Assembly (NCBI RefSeq): GCF_964355755.1
Contig: NC_092680.1
Coordinates: forward strand, 15,105,001-15,169,000
Length of the DNA stretch: 64,000 nt
DNA from: Antedon mediterranea
Lineage: Eukaryota; Echinodermata; Crinoidea; Comatulida; Antedonidae
Direction of reading: 5' to 3'
The notes under the pieces are model-generated. The model had not been told where the DNA came from. It made no database searches and worked only from the letters and a program-made list of their open reading frames with translations. This document shows positions 48,001-60,942 of this stretch, one piece after another; the stretch's first letter is position 1, and every line of letters starts with the position of its first letter. A program made the position numbers and the translations under genes.

Positions 48001-51000
48001 AGTCATACACTTTATTATCAATTAGTTATCTGTTAACAGTACCTTGTAAGTTGAGTAATATACTGCGAGTTGACCCCAGAAGAAGGGGCAGACTTGTACC
48101 ATGACTCCAACATGTAAGGCCGAAATGACCTGACATTTAACTGCTGTACACCAACTAAAGAGTCTGTTGTTTTCTCTAACATAAACATAAAACGGTAAGT
48201 AAATACATGTGCAACAATCAAGATTTCAATGCAAAATACAAGAAATTTAGAGTAATAAACTAATTTTAGGTAAAAATTTGAAGTACACAAGTAACAATGC
48301 ATCTCGGTAGAAAACATACTTGTCTACGGATACCAGATTCTGGGTTCAATCTTTGTATAATACCAATTCTACTGGGCCCAAACAGTACAAGACAAGACTT
48401 AATTTTAGAATAAATTTGTTTTTTATCTTGTACAATTTGTCAAAATCGGATGAAGCTACTCTGTATAAGTAATTTAAGTTTTGTATCTAGGCATGGTCTA
48501 CTGTGGGTGTAAATTAGTCTTCTTCTATCAGTAGTGCCATTGTTTTATGGTCGACTTTTGATGATAGAAAATTTTACAATACACCCTAGGCGCACATTCA
48601 ACTGTGATGATAGAAAGTTATGAAACATCACATGGTTGACTGTTTCGATAGCAACCTCCAAATTCAAATCATTTTTTTATAAATAAAATATATTTTAACA
48701 AAACCAATTCCTACCAGTTGTTTGACTGGTCTTCACATTCTCCTCCATTGTTACACTACTTTCCACTAAGTGTGAAAGTGGGTTATATTGCGACCTAGTC
48801 TTTGTGAAAGTGATACCTGTACCAAGAATAGTTTGCTTGTTGAGGGCGTTATCTGGCCTGATAAGCCTTAGCGATGCCGACGATACTGTGAATGGTTCTA
48901 GTATACCTATGATACTAGATATCCATTCTGAGTGACAGACATCTACAACCTACAAGGAAAGAAAGAATTATGTAGATTAAGGAGGGGATATAGACGGATA
49001 TATTTTAGGTTTTATTTTTATTTTTACATAGTAATTAATATAGGCAAGTAATTGTTTTCATCATTGTTTTCAAATTGATTTACATAGATGAAAATGAAGT
49101 GTGTACAGTACAATCATGTGAATATAAGAAGCATCTCAATTGATAAACAGACTAGAATACAGTTTACACTTTAGTATACAAATATTATACTATTGTACGT
49201 CATGTGACCCATAATTGTCTAATCAAATGACAGGAATTGATTTAGGCGTTATATAATAACCTTTAATACACTATACTTACCAGCACTTTTTTATTTGTTG
49301 CTAACTGCTTCATTAGAGCTGAGAATCTACTTGATAGTTGGACTTCATCTCCTTCATTCTTCGCTGGAATAGAATCTATCCCTAAACATGAATAGACGGA
49401 TTTTGAACGTAGAAAACGTAATGGTATTCCATTCCGTACCAGTAATCCTTGGATATTTAAAACAATTCCATCTTTTAATCCTGTAAAAGATTCTTTCTTG
49501 TTTGATGTTCTAACTAGTCCACTTCTAGTTTCTCTGGGACTGTTTTGTTCACTAGAAAAAAAAAATTAACCAAAAAATACTATCATCATCCTTATGTGAA
49601 GTATCATTGTCATTTTAATTGGATAATTTCCCATCATGTGCCATTCAGTAATAGTAGTTCTATTGCATTTGAAAGTTCTGTTTAATGGTTCTATTGCACG
49701 GCAGAATTTCGAAACTATTGTTTGGATGTTGTGCCATGCACATTTGAGAATCAAACTGTAGTTGCACAAAATTGAAAATCTCCCTTTTTTAATGGTGTAG
49801 TAAACTAATATTATTGATTAAAGACTCAAGCAGCGGATCAATTGGATAAAGTTTATTTATTGAAATTGTAGACTATTTAAAAAAAAAGTTCTCCTTGATT
49901 AACAATACTGTCAGTGTCAATAATGTCTATGTTTATCTTGACACAATACCTTGAAAACTGATTTGCTGCCAATGGTGTGATCTTTAAACAGCAGAGAACA
50001 TCACAACCTGAAAAGATTCAATGTGTTAAGCTTAGTACAGGTATTTGATTCTATACAAGTAAATAATAATTTTATTTTATATTGAATGAAGTAAAATTAT
50101 GAATAAATGTTGAATCATGGATCATTTATAGGTTCATCCATGACATGAATAATCTTTCTTTTATTTGTATTTTTATTTTAATTGTTTAGTTTAACAATGC
50201 TTTACTGTACTGTGTTACACTGTATACAGTATGGTGTGTAAATTTCTGTAAAAAGTAAAAGTATAAAATTAATTACTGTATACATGTATAGATTTCTAGA
50301 GCAACAAACAAAAAAACAGGCCAAATTGTCTCAAGATACAACTGTGCATGGACATGATTCACAATATTCTGCAAAAACACTAAATATCTCAACTATTCTA
50401 ACGTGTTGGATTCACAAACTGTACAGGAAATGTTTGTAATGCAAATCAATAGTTTATAGTTTAATAAACAAATTAATTATATTCCATGACCTTTACCTTT
50501 AGTTAAAAACAATTTTGCATTAATCAGAGATTCTTGAATAATGCTACGCTTCAACAAGTTTGCCTTACAACATGTATAATCCATTATAGATGATGCAATC
50601 ATACAATTAGACACTGTCTTCAAGTGTTCAAATCTTTTTACATCATTGCTTTTCGGTATTTCTGTTGATAGCTTGTCCTTTGATTGGTTTAGGATACTTC
50701 TGATAGACGAGGTGACCTTTGAACCTGTGCTTAAGATGGCATTCAAGGGAATGAGGTGACCGTTGATAGCCGACATCATGCCTTGTACAATTTCAAAAAC
50801 ATGTTTGTTCCATTTGCACTAAAAGTAATACAAAATCATTAGCATAATTATACAGTACCTTTGAAGTGCTTTACATGGACCTGATCACTAGAATGTGTGT
50901 GTGTCATTTACTTCCGCCTAGAACAATTACATCCTTGATTATTTATCTTTTATTTTTTATTACAGCAAAATTTAAATTAAGTGCAATTATTTTGTTTGAA

Positions 51001-51912
51001 GAAGCACATTCAAAATGTTTAATATACAGTGTAAACAAAATGGGAAAGTGGATTTAAAAGAAATGCGGTAGGCTTCTATATACATTTTAATTTGATAACA
51101 ATAATTAAACAAACCATTTTATAATTTGTGCTGATGACTCTGGTATCAAACCAGATTAACTTGACGTGATGCTTCTCAAGAAAATCTGTTCGCACATCTT
51201 CATGAACAACCACATCCAATAGATCATTAGTATTTATTTCGTTGGATCTCATTTTCACAAACTCTTTTAAGTCTTCGATATTCCAAGGGCAAGCCATGAA
51301 TAAAAAAGTTAAATTGGTTTTTTCTATCATCGCAAAGCTTGAATTATTGGAATCTTTTTCCGACCGCCTGCGACTACTGCGGGACGGCGACATAATATCT
51401 GGTGCCTGCCATTGGAAGTCTTGGGCAACTTCACATAGAGCAACTGCTAGATGATCTGCCGGTGCATAATCTTGGCTCCAAATCTTTAAACCTGGCAGTG
51501 GCGTGTTGGGTTGATGTTTTTTAGTAGTTTGATCATTATTGGAAGAACTTTCATTTTGTTTATTAATAATATTAAAGTTTTTAAATTTGTTTTTTAACTC
51601 TTCTTCAAACTTCTCAAAGTTAGTTAAATTAAAATCATGAAAGTCTCTGAGACGGTATCCAGAACAAGGCTTCAGAGAGTCAAAGAATTTATAGCCCCAA
51701 CGAATCGACTTCACTTGCCCTCCACTTGTTCCTGTCAACCCTCCTCCTTCGAGGCTAACGAGACTTTGTAACATTTTAAGCGCAGACAAACTTAACGTTT
51801 TACTTAGGTCAATTGCCTTATTATCGGGTACAAAGTTATTATCTTTGTTGTTATAGGTACGGGTATCAATGAGAAATACAACCTGAAGATGTTCCCCATC
51901 ATTTCCGGGCAT
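39058..51912 (-). CDS. TICRR: treslin (TICRR), DNA replication initiation factor
   Basis: Seventeen exons join in phase: 51912-51115, 50818-50497, 50007-49950, 49551-49281, 48949-48715, 48175-48043, 47830-47673, 46632-46438, 45956-45883, 45139-44756, 43776-43694, 43596-43423, 43088-42967, 42572-42449, 42062-41943, 41250-41165 and 40838-39058. They give 1705 residues (vertebrate treslin is about 1900). The N terminus matches treslin: VVFLIDT, IRWGYKFFDSLKP, YRLRDFHDF, FEKFEEEL and LTFLFMACPWNIEDLKEFV. VLVVDVCHSEW and GILEPFTVSSASLRLIRP follow. Treslin with MTBP binds TopBP1 after CDK phosphorylation and helps load CDC45 at origins. Candidate CDK sites are Thr1066 (KETPGK) and Ser1101 (EESPVK). 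The last exon encodes a long basic, Ser/Pro-rich, disordered tail with many SP/TP sites. ATG 51912 is the first ATG after an in-frame TAA at 51961-51963. Confidence 0.93.
42226..42284. repeat. inverted repeat in a TICRR intron
   Basis: CTTGAAAAGAAGCCCA (42226-42241) is exactly inverted at 42269-42284. A second perfect palindrome, AAAAGAAGCCCATGGGCTTC and on, centres at 42268. Confidence 0.8.
43135..43233. mobile_element. MITE fragment (right half, AAAGCTCTGT family)
   Basis: It begins at TGTGATATGCCCATATGGAC and ends TTTGATAGTGTAGACAGA, directly before a full copy. Confidence 0.6.
43237..43387. mobile_element. MITE full copy (AAAGCTCTGT family), 151 bp
   Basis: The terminal inverted repeats are TAAAGCTCTCTCCACACTAT and, at the right end, ATAATGTAGACAGAGCTTTA. 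The core contains GTGCCCATATACAGACATAA and ATGATGTCATATCACTA. It lies in the TICRR intron between exons 12 and 13. Confidence 0.8.
44211..44603. mobile_element. TTAA-flanked MITE, 393 bp
   Basis: The perfect terminal repeat AGACACTAGACCT is inverted as AGGTCTAGTGTCT at the right end, and TTAA abuts both ends (44207-44210, 44604-44607). The TTAA target and TIRs point to a piggyBac-type non-autonomous element in the intron between TICRR exons 10 and 11. It encodes nothing. Confidence 0.75.
45583..45704. mobile_element. MITE copy, left end lost (AAAGCTCTGT family)
   Basis: TTAAACTGACAAAAAAGTGT opens it, followed by GTAGTGATATGACATCATC, and it ends GATAGTGTAGACAGAGCTTT. It lies in a TICRR intron. 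Confidence 0.7.
46188..46298. mobile_element. MITE copy (AAAGCTCTGT family), 111 bp
   Basis: TAAAGCTCTTTCCACACTAT and the inverted end ACAGTGTAGACAAGAGCTTA border a shortened core. It lies in a TICRR intron. Confidence 0.75.
46801..47427. mobile_element. 627-bp element with long inverted repeats in a TICRR intron
   Basis: CATCCACTTGGCGACTTG at the left is inverted as CAAGTCACCAAGTGGATG at the right, and the inverted similarity runs on for about 60 bp (ATCTTGTCAAGTCGA, AAATATGAAT). The interior repeats the words GTCGACAT and AAGTCG. No protein is encoded. No target duplication was found. Confidence 0.7.
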
Positions 51913-53092
51913 GTTTCTCAACTTGTATGTATCAATAACAGCAGGAGGAGCACAGGAACTTTAAATCAAAAAGACCACCTTCGCCATTGAACTCTTCCCG
52001 TCATGCATCAAACAAACTGTTTGTTGTGTACTGTCTGTCTCTCTCCTCCTCTGTTACACCGCGAGAAACAAAATTGATGGCGCTGTTCTAAATTCGCCCT
52101 CAGCGGTTTAACTCTCTAATTGTGCGACGGCGGCCAGTAAAATAAAATAATAAAATCGATAGCAAAATCTCATGTTTTAAACAAAATTAATCAAATCACA
52201 TTCTAGAAGTATAATTCTCTTCAATATTCCACAGAACAAATTATCATTTTCTCCTGCCATTTATTACTGTATTATCAATATACAAAATAGACTATAACTG
52301 TAGGCCTACACAAAGCCTACTTTGCATGTTCCTACAAAAATCGCATTACAGCCTGTTATTCAATATACCCAGTTTATCATTAATTGATATTTGATTATTC
52401 ACAGAGTAGTCAATTTTTAATGTTATCAGTTAAAAAAGAACAAATTAATTATAATAGTATTTGTAATTTACCATCTTAATAGTAAAACTATATCGACAAC
52501 AAACCATTAAATATCTATCAGTATAATAAATAATAGTGCCCATGATGGGTCTAACATATTAATAAATATTCATGTTTTTTTCTTCTTGTCTGACCAATAT
52601 AATAGCCTACATTGGGATTAAATCGGAGCACATTTTGCTCTTGCAACCAATGCAACAAAATGTATTAATGTGCACGTGATTTGTTACGCTTTACCAACAA
52701 AGAAACATGATTAATTTGTATTGATACACGTTATGGATATAAGAGAACATGTTTTTGCTTTTACAACCACTGCCAATACAAAGTAGTTTCAGATTGGTTC
52801 GCAAAAAAAACAACTAATAAATTCCCAAATATCAATTACCAATAAATACCGGAACGATAGATACTATTATATATTATAATTATATTTCTTTATTGCCATA
52901 AAGGATATGCATTGAAAAACACTACATGTTCGATGGTTGAACATTAGTAGTAAACAAATATGTTAATTTTTGATTAAGAAAAAATGTCTAGAACCATCCC
53001 GGAAGAGTAAAACAAAGTGTTAAACATAATAATTTTAACATAATTATAGAACGATTGGTCCATAACACGGAGTTTTGTCTTAATTAGTAAAA
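51913..53092. other. TICRR upstream region
   Basis: The first 200 bp upstream of the start are less AT-rich than the rest (CGCGAG, GGCGCTG, GCGACGGCGGCC around 52060-52136), as expected for a TATA-less housekeeping promoter. The remainder is AT-rich and no gene is seen. Confidence 0.45.
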
Positions 53093-54401
53093 CTAGATGC
53101 TACGCTCGCTTCGCTCGCGTACCATCTAGGTCGTGCCCATCGGATGGTTCTCGAATACACAGTAATTTCAGGGTAAAAAATCTGGCGATTTCAAATGCAC
53201 GTACCGCAGGACTATAATACATTGTCGTTTACAGAAACGAATAAGTAGACACAATGATTTATGTAGTCAACCAAAATTAGCACCCTGGGTATTACTTCCG
53301 AAAGAGAAACTTACCACAAAATGAGTCCAAATTGTTTATTTAAAGAAACCCAATTAGGGTTGAGGGATGGGAAAGAGGATAGGTACAAAGAGGAACCATT
53401 TTTAAATATATTCTTTATCCACGTCAGTAACGAAATATTGTTTTCATTTTTTATAGGCCTATAAATAATATACCACTAACGGTGACTAAATATAGTAAAA
53501 CATTTGCGATTTAATACTTTGTTAAAACTGTCACTGTCATAGTCGATTGAAATAGTAAAGTACATGTAACGATACACCACTACGACGTTTATATTTTTTG
53601 TAATTATTAATTAATGCAAACATTGAGAAGCAACTGTCAGTAATAAAGTTTATTTGTATATTACGTGTTTATATATCTAACAGTAGAGCCTACCCATAAT
53701 CACAGTAATAAAGTTTATTTGTATATATTTTTTACATCTAACAGTATTCACAGTAAGAAATGTTTGTATATATTTTTTTTACATCTATTCACAGTAAGAA
53801 ATGTTCGATTCAAATGACGACCAAAAATGGTTAATAGGTATTTGCAGTACTGTATTGTCAAAGTATTGCAAGTTTATTCTCCAAGGGCTCATAAATTTAC
53901 CTACTTGTGTTAAACCAAACTGGCAGACTGAGAGATTGGAATGTTCCATTCATCGCAAATCAATACATTTGTAAAAACGTAAATTAAATCTATCAAAATA
54001 GTATTTTTTAAAGAAAATCGGCCTGTCTTCAACATTATGATGCTGTACTCGAGCAGTTCAACCGGTTTTCAGCTATTAAAAACAATTATCGTAGGAGGAG
54101 ATAGGAAAATGCGAAGCGTCCTCGTATTATTGTGTGCGGGTATTTTTCAAGTTGGACATCCATTAGACAGTGTATACCACGATCGGAAAACACCCCTATT
54201 TGGGGCAAATCGTTGAACCTAAATTCGTTTTAATCGTCAATAACTAATTTTCTAACTCAATTTAATTAGTAAACAGGGTTACATCAGGTGGTTAAAATCA
54301 GTACCGAAAGTACGAACCAACTTTATATACCATCGAGTAAAAATTCTAGTAAGTAAGCCGCGATTTACCGAATTTTGCCCTTACGTAAATTTATATATAG
54401 A
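53093..54401 (-). mobile_element. Helitron-like non-autonomous element, 1.3-kb copy
   Basis: It has the same termini as 12567-15931: minus-strand TCTATATATAAATTTACG at the start and the CTAG-ended hairpin at 53093-53129. It carries a single version of the 815-bp unit that is triplicated in the other copy, without the internal 68-bp duplication. The interior 53150-53355 differs from the long copy. The 3' flank is T as expected; the 5' flank is T, not the expected A. Confidence 0.65.
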
Positions 54402-54716
54402 AGAAAAATATTTTTGCACATAATATAACGTTTCATACGTATGCTACCTGAGCTTAGATACTCCGTCTGGCCTCTGGCACACACGGACAATTAAGTCACG
54501 TGGTTTGACACCAAATGTAAACAAATGGACCTACGTGTTTACTGTCCCGTCTTTTTATAATAGATCTTACCTTAACCGCCTGCTATAATTTATATTTGTG
54601 TGAATCTGATTATATAAAATATAATATGTGTATACGTAAAATGATGTATAAATATACATATAGGTTACATAATAATGTTGTAAAAAACTGATATAATAAT
54701 AATAATAATAATCAAA
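54402..54716. other. DXO downstream region
   Basis: No gene is seen. An (ATA)n run lies at 54693-54711, next to the DXO stop codon. Confidence 0.5.
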
Positions 54717-57700
54717 TTAAACAAATTCCCTTGTATACCACTCTTGTACAAATTTATGAGATGAATTTTCCTCCAAGGTGCATGTTATCCCATTCTGATC
54801 ATTAAGACGTTTAAATAAATAAACAACACTAAAAGAAAAAAAGAAAAAACCAAATAATATAACATAAAATTCAGAGGCTTTATTGATCATGTATCATCAG
54901 GGAGTTGTTAGAAACGGAGAGAGTTGGAAATAAGATATACTGTTAGTAAAACTTTAGTATAATAATATTGCTAAGCACTTGTCGCTTCAGGAAATCTGCA
55001 AATTGTATTATTTTAGGGTATTTCATGATTATTATATTTCTCGTATAGGTCTATTTTTACAGAACATGATACACACAACTAGACTACAAAGATAATATTG
55101 GTAAGTTATTTGGCAAACTCTGACATGGATTGATAAGTAGGCCTAATATACAGAAAACCGTAAAGTTTATTGCTGAAAAACTAAACCCACCAATCATAAC
55201 TAAACATGGAGATTTACCGTACTAACCATGGATCGTCTTTTATCACTAACTTCTTTACATGCTTTAAAAAACTGTCGCAGAAATGCATACACACTTCCGG
55301 ACACCAAATTTTGTTTTGCTATTTTATAAAATAAGACAGGCGTTTTTTAGTATTACAGTCAGTTGAGTTGCTTTGCGTCAGTGTGTTGAGTAATTGGTAA
55401 TTAAGATGTTTGCCCTACTCTGCCATAATTTGTACTTTACTATATACATTGAGAATACTAAAACAATTTTCGGGTGGGACTCGAACTCACGACCTCCATC
55501 ACTAGCCTGGCGGTCATAGTTGGGCTCGACTCTAATCTCTAGTCAACAGTGCGCAAGCTCGGTGGTTCAGATGTATGAACACCAGGCTGTACTTAGTATA
55601 AAGTATAAATTACGTCAGAGTAGGGCAAAACATCTGACTAATTAGTGTTATTATCATCATTGTCATCGTCATATCGTCGTCATCATCGTCATCACCCTCT
55701 TCATCGTCATCATCATCATTGAAATCATTGAAAACAATCATGTTAGGACAATGTAACAACTATAAGTAAACCAAAATAATATCCAATCTTTTTAATTATA
55801 CCTCCTCCTTATCTTACCTTAGCTTTTTCAGGTAATTCTATAGTTGGGTATCTCTCCACATTTTGAACAATACCTTTTTCATTTCGAAACCCAACCATTA
55901 TTGTGGGAATACCTAGGAGATAGGACTGCGCCCACCACCTCGATAATTTATACCTAAAAACACAAACAATTTGTGGGTAATTGTAATAATTTATCACAAA
56001 TGTATGTTTGATGAAGTGAAGTTACAAAACTTTCAGCTACTCCTTCGGAGCACAACTTAACATTTATTAACTATTTCAGTGCAGTAACAACGACGATGGA
56101 GAAAAAAGAGAATAGAATACATACCAAAAGTAACGAGTAGAAATTAAATACAACCATTCATTCAATAGTCATGTAGCTCTCTCTTTTAAGACAACTTACA
56201 TTATCTTAAAGCAAATTAATCAACAATTTTGTTAAATATCCTTAAATAAAAATATATAAATAAACATAACAAGTGATATAGTTTCAATTTTTAGATATTA
56301 GAAAAAAAGGACAAGAGCGGTTCCAGAATTTCAGAAACGGTGGGGAGCGCTAAATTGTCTGAAGCTAAAATTTAGAAATTGAATTATAGCTCCAGCTGGC
56401 CGACCTTACCTTTTAAATTTGTTATTTTCCTTTTCATCGGTTGGGTCAAAAACTTTGTACGTTTTTAATTCCACATAATTAGATGGAGGTTGAAGCTGAA
56501 CATCGGTACAGCAATCGACCTCTCCACTATACATCAGTGAGTGATCATTTATGTCACTCTGAACAACGCTGAAGTAAGCTTCATTGTTATTTAAAGCTTC
56601 ATTTGTATTCGGCGGCTCTTTACCATCAACTGTATAAATTATATATAAATAATTTTATATGAATTTATATTTAAAAACGTAAAATACATCTATATACTAC
56701 TCAATTTTGGTTGCTTGTTTGACAGTGTTTGTCTTTCTTCATTTCTGCAAGAGAAAACTTTCTGAATTCTCTTCCTCGTTGACTCTAATTTCCAAATCTG
56801 TAAAGTTGTAAAACTGTTTCAAATAGTAGTCATTATTACGGTCACCAAGCAAGAATGTAGACGTGGAACGACTCAGCAAGAAGCTTAAAAAGACAGACGA
56901 AAATATGAAAACGAAACGAGAAGGTAGATCACTTTCATAGACAGATGGAATAGGAAATGATATTAAATATTACAGATATACATTTTAACAAAACATACCA
57001 CTTGTCATATACTGCTCAAACTTATATCCCCAGTACGCAATTTCTTTTTCTTCACCCGACATTTTTTTCAGATAATCTTTCTTTTCCTCTGTTGCCACTT
57101 GATTTATGTAGTAAGTGCCACGGTATAACGTGACAGCCATAATCCATTCTTCTTTATTCAAATACGGTGTACACATGATTTTCGTGAAATGTCCTCGGCA
57201 ACCAACAAAATCCTTATCTAAACTATTTTAAACAAGAATACAAACTAAAATCAAGAACGTGAATGAATGATCAAAAGGACAGCCTTCTTCGCTTGCCATT
57301 TGCAATGTATGTTATAATTGGCATCATCGTGTGCCATTGATGTACAGTGTAATGGTAGTGTACACCCACCGTACGAGAAATTGTAATTTAAAGTTAATAT
57401 TTTTACATTGCATTTGGCAAAAGAATTATTGTTTTGAGCGATTTATAATTAAACAAAGATAAATAACTTTTGTAGTCTATATTCCTGCACATTTTAACAT
57501 CAGCAGTACATAATATTGGATGGAACGTAGATCAATGTCCATACCTTTTTATTTTACTATTCGTCGGCTCTAACTTAAAAAGATCCCTCTTTTTTAAAAT
57601 CCACTTCATGATGTTATCGAGTCCTTCGTTCAAATCATGTTCCTCAAACTGTTTGTACCCACGCCGCAAATCATAATTCATATCCTTAGTCTCGGGCGTA

Positions 57701-57885
57701 TATAGATACATTAACATGGATTTATCATCTATCAAGAATTCACGTTTGCAATTCATTGAAAAATGTCCTATTTCTGTTGGTTTATAATCATCAATAGGGA
57801 ATGGTTCATTGAACTGTGAAATTGGATGTATATTTAGTACGTCCGCACCTCCATCTGTAGATGAATCCCGGGCAGCAGTGGCCAT
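54717..57885 (-). CDS. DXO: decapping and exoribonuclease protein DXO (RAI1/Dom3Z family)
   Basis: Six exons join in phase: 57885-57545, 57222-56999, 56629-56410, 55953-55818, 55318-55227 and 54828-54717. They give 374 residues (human DXO has 396). DXO removes incomplete or non-canonical RNA 5' caps and degrades the RNA 5' to 3'. Family motifs in order: PTEIGHFSMN, GLDNIMKWIL, CRGHFTKIMCTPY, WIMAVTLYRGTYYI, YWGYKFEQYM, YSGEVDCC, NYVELKTYK, WWAQSYLLGIPTIMVGFRN, VCMHFCDSFL and QEWYTREF. The metal-binding acidic residues (Glu in KFEQYM, Asp in GEVDC, Glu and Lys in ELKT) are all present, so it should be active. No signal or membrane segment is seen, which fits a nuclear or cytosolic enzyme. Confidence 0.93.
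55470..55570 (-). repeat. B-box-containing repeat fragment in a DXO intron
   Basis: Minus-strand GAGTTCGAGTCCCACC fits a pol III B box, but no A box lies at the usual distance. It is probably a SINE remnant. Confidence 0.3.
55640..55730. repeat. (ATC/GTC)n microsatellite
   Basis: A run of ATCATC and GTCATC triplets in the same DXO intron. Confidence 0.85.
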
Positions 57886-58344
57886 TTTCTATGTTCCTAA
57901 CAAAACAACAGCAGTTTTATCTGGTAGGTATACTGTAAAACCTTTTATTTTTTAAAACTCTTGTTTTCAAGATGGGCGACTTCTCGAAATGAATGCTGTA
58001 AATATTATGAATTGCTACTACAATATTAGGAGTTCGGGAGCCTCCCTGTCAATTTTTTAAATATTTTCCAATGAAGCAGACAAGAAGAAACAAGATGCAA
58101 TCAACGTACCATTTGGAAATCAATAAACAGTAAATAAATGTATGGGGCTTGGTTGCTGATGATTGCAATGTCATTAATATATTGATAAATGATGATAAAG
58201 ACGATCATATTATCATCAGTCAGTAACACGTATCTGGCATTAAATCACCCAATTAACCATGTATTTGTATTGTCTATTTCTATTTTTATTCCCATACTAT
58301 CTTGTAACGTGTGCTTGATTTCGAGATGGATTTCTTTTTTTAGT
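57886..58344. other. DXO upstream region
   Basis: No gene and no obvious TATA box are seen between the DXO start and the 3' end of the LINE fragment. Confidence 0.4.
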
Positions 58345-59110
58345 TTTACGGAATTTATTTTTTTTATATTTATTTATTCAATTTCTGCCATAAACATAAG
58401 AAGACAAAACAATTATAAAAAGAGGCACGGAAAGACAGGTGCTAAACACCTATGCTAATTGGTCAACCCAGAACAGAGAAAAATAAATAAATTACGTTCT
58501 ACAATAAAAGCATCGACAAGAAAGCGACAAACTACACACATTTTCAATATCAAAATTATTTGAAAAATAATATTGAGATAATTAAGTAATTTGGTTTTAA
58601 AAGAACTAACAGAAATATTTATGTTGCGGATTTCACTGGGTAAGTTATTCCAAATTCTGGTAACACGTGGGATATATGATTGAAAAGAAGATTCAGTTCT
58701 GAAGCGACGAATATCAAAAAGAGTACCAACAGAAGAAGAGCTACGAGTAACACGTTGTGGATTACGAATATTAAATAAATTGTCGGTATTAAATATATTA
58801 GAATTGACAATCTTAAAGAGAAAAACGATATCAGTAAAGTGACGCCTATAACATAATGGTAGTAAATTGCATGTTTGAAGTCTGCATTTGTAATCAGCTT
58901 CAAAATTATTTAAAATAAATTTAGTTGCTCTACGCTGAACTCCCTCAAGTTGTCTTATATAAGTTTTGTAATTGGGAGACCAGACAGTAGAGCAGTATTC
59001 AAGGTAACTACGAACAATACTTAAATAAAGAGACCGTTTTACATGTGAATTACAATGGAAACTAACACGTTTAACCAGGCCTACATCATTTCTCAAGCCC
59101 ATACGTCGTT
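58345..59110 (-). mobile_element. 5'-truncated LINE fragment
   Basis: The C-terminal end of an RT ORF is followed on the minus strand by a short 3' UTR and a TAAATAAATATAAAAAAA tail (about 58385-58345). Loss of everything upstream of 59110 is the usual result of incomplete reverse transcription. Confidence 0.8.
58455..59102 (-). pseudogene. C-terminal part of a non-LTR reverse transcriptase ORF2
   Basis: The 215-residue frame has the conserved region after the RT catalytic core: SLYLSIVRSYLEYCSTVWSP, LEGVQRRATKFIL, LLPLCYRRHFTDIVFLFKI and RIWNNLPSEI. It is of the Jockey/CR1 type, and differs from the LINE at 29600-32816. The catalytic core is absent and a TAA lies just upstream. Confidence 0.85.
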
Positions 59111-59560
59111 TTTACCCCTCTATTCAAATTGAGCTAGATAATTTTGTAAATAATTTTAAATGAGCTTATTTTAACAAACCTTTTAAGTTTTCTTCTTGAC
59201 GAAGTAAATAGGCAAAATATAATGGTAGTACAGTAGGCCTAGTCCAAACAAAAAATGAATGCGGTTACCAATGATGATGCAAACAATTTATATTCGGTTT
59301 GTTAAAAGATGCATACATAATTGTACCTTTGGAAAATATTTTCGATTTAAAATAACAATCAAACGAGAAATATACCACACAGGAGAGGAGAAAAATCCTT
59401 GAACCTATAGGCATTTAATGATTTTTGATTAGCACACGGTTCGATATGTTTTTACAATAGTGTTATTATTAGATGTTATTGTAATCTGGTATTTATTGTC
59501 TATCTCCTGGTTCTTTCTCTGCAGTCTCTCCTGAGTGAGAGTCAAAGTGAGAGTGTTTAA

Positions 59561-60942
59561 AGTGGAGCTCCACCCAGAAAATTACTATTTTTCATACATT
59601 TCAACTATTATTTAAAAATATCATCCCTTATACTTCATATTTTTTTGAAATTTTTTTCAATGAGTACGATTTTCTTGAAAATCACGCCTTTTTGCGTTTT
59701 GGGGGGATACCTTGTAATTTCCTATTCTTTTACATGCAAAAGGGGGGTATATTTGAATAATCCTAAAAAATTCATTTCTTCACCAAAAAAAAAATGTAAA
59801 ATGTATATTTATGTAATTTTTCCAGATCTTTCTATTTCTGGTATTTTTATCACGTATACATTGCGCAATTTTGCGTAAATAGACACTTTCCCCCGTTCGG
59901 GTCCAATTGGGTTTTTTATTTTGCTAGTACAATCACGTGACATTTTTCACAATCACACTAACTGCAGCTGGCGATCTGTTATTTTGTCGCGATGTTATTT
60001 TTGACGGGCGAAAAGTATATTAAAACATTCTGAATTGGACCCTATTATGTTTCACAGTGTAATAATGTGATTATGAGACTATTACTAAAATGTCAAATTT
60101 AACGAGATTTGAGAAAGACCTGGCTATATATTCAATAAAGCTAGGCCTAGGCCTACTAGAGTGTAGGTATGTACCGATGCTGCGTGGCCTCTAGCTAGGC
60201 TAGGCTGACAGCAGTGAAGTTTGTTTTGCTGGCACCCGACCTTGGCCTACCCATGGGCCATTATAGGGTTCCTGAATAGTTGCTTTTCAGTCAGGTCTAA
60301 GCTTGCACATCGCTTTACTACTCTTGTTCTGTATACTATAGGATTTTGTGTTTCACAATTCTTAATGTGCGAGAAAACCCAGGAACGATAAATGGGGCGA
60401 AACGACCATGCCTATGAATACATAGGCCTCCAGACAAAAATGTAAGGCTAGCTAGGCTGAGCAGACGGCTGAGCTAGGCCTAGCCCTAGCTTAAAGTTAA
60501 AAGCAATCTGATAAGATTATTATGCTGTTGTTGTACAGTGAAAATCATGAGGTTACATGTAAATTATACTGACATTCTTATCGGAAATATTACTTAGGCC
60601 TAAACAAATCGTATTAATTGTGTGTTGTGTGTATAAAATTTATTCCCCATTTTTCACATAATTTACCAAAACAAAGGGGAGACATTTCAAAAATGCGTTG
60701 ACCGGCGACTAAAACGCGTCAGTCGCTAAATGTAACGCGTTTTGCGACGTATTGTAAACTAATAACCCCTAAGTTACTGAAAAACTGTAATGTGTTAAAA
60801 AACACTATTTTCTGACCGATTTTTTAGAAATGAGTTTTTGGAAAATATTTCCGTATTTTTCCTGGTTTTTTTTATGTAATCACTTTCAATTAAGCATACT
60901 TAAACATAATATAAGCTGAGAAAGTCTGAGTGTAGCTCCACT
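59561..60942. mobile_element. TTAA-flanked DNA element, 1.38 kb
   Basis: The left end AGTGGAGCTCCAC and the right end GTAGCTCCACT are inverted repeats with one mismatch, and TTAA abuts both (59557-59560, 60943-60946). This is the piggyBac-type target. No transposase frame is found (the 77-codon frame at 59645 has no family features). The interior contains a TAGGCCTA-rich stretch (60130-60500). Confidence 0.65.

Noticed and set aside
50866-51057. Plus-strand frame between TICRR exons 1 and 2
   Set aside because: It is intronic, antisense to the gene, and has no family features.
55470-55570. Functional tRNA gene
   Set aside because: Only a B box is convincing; no A box at proper spacing and no cloverleaf could be drawn.
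59645-59878. 77-codon frame as transposase of the TTAA element
   Set aside because: It is hydrophobic low-complexity translation of T-rich DNA with no DDD motif.
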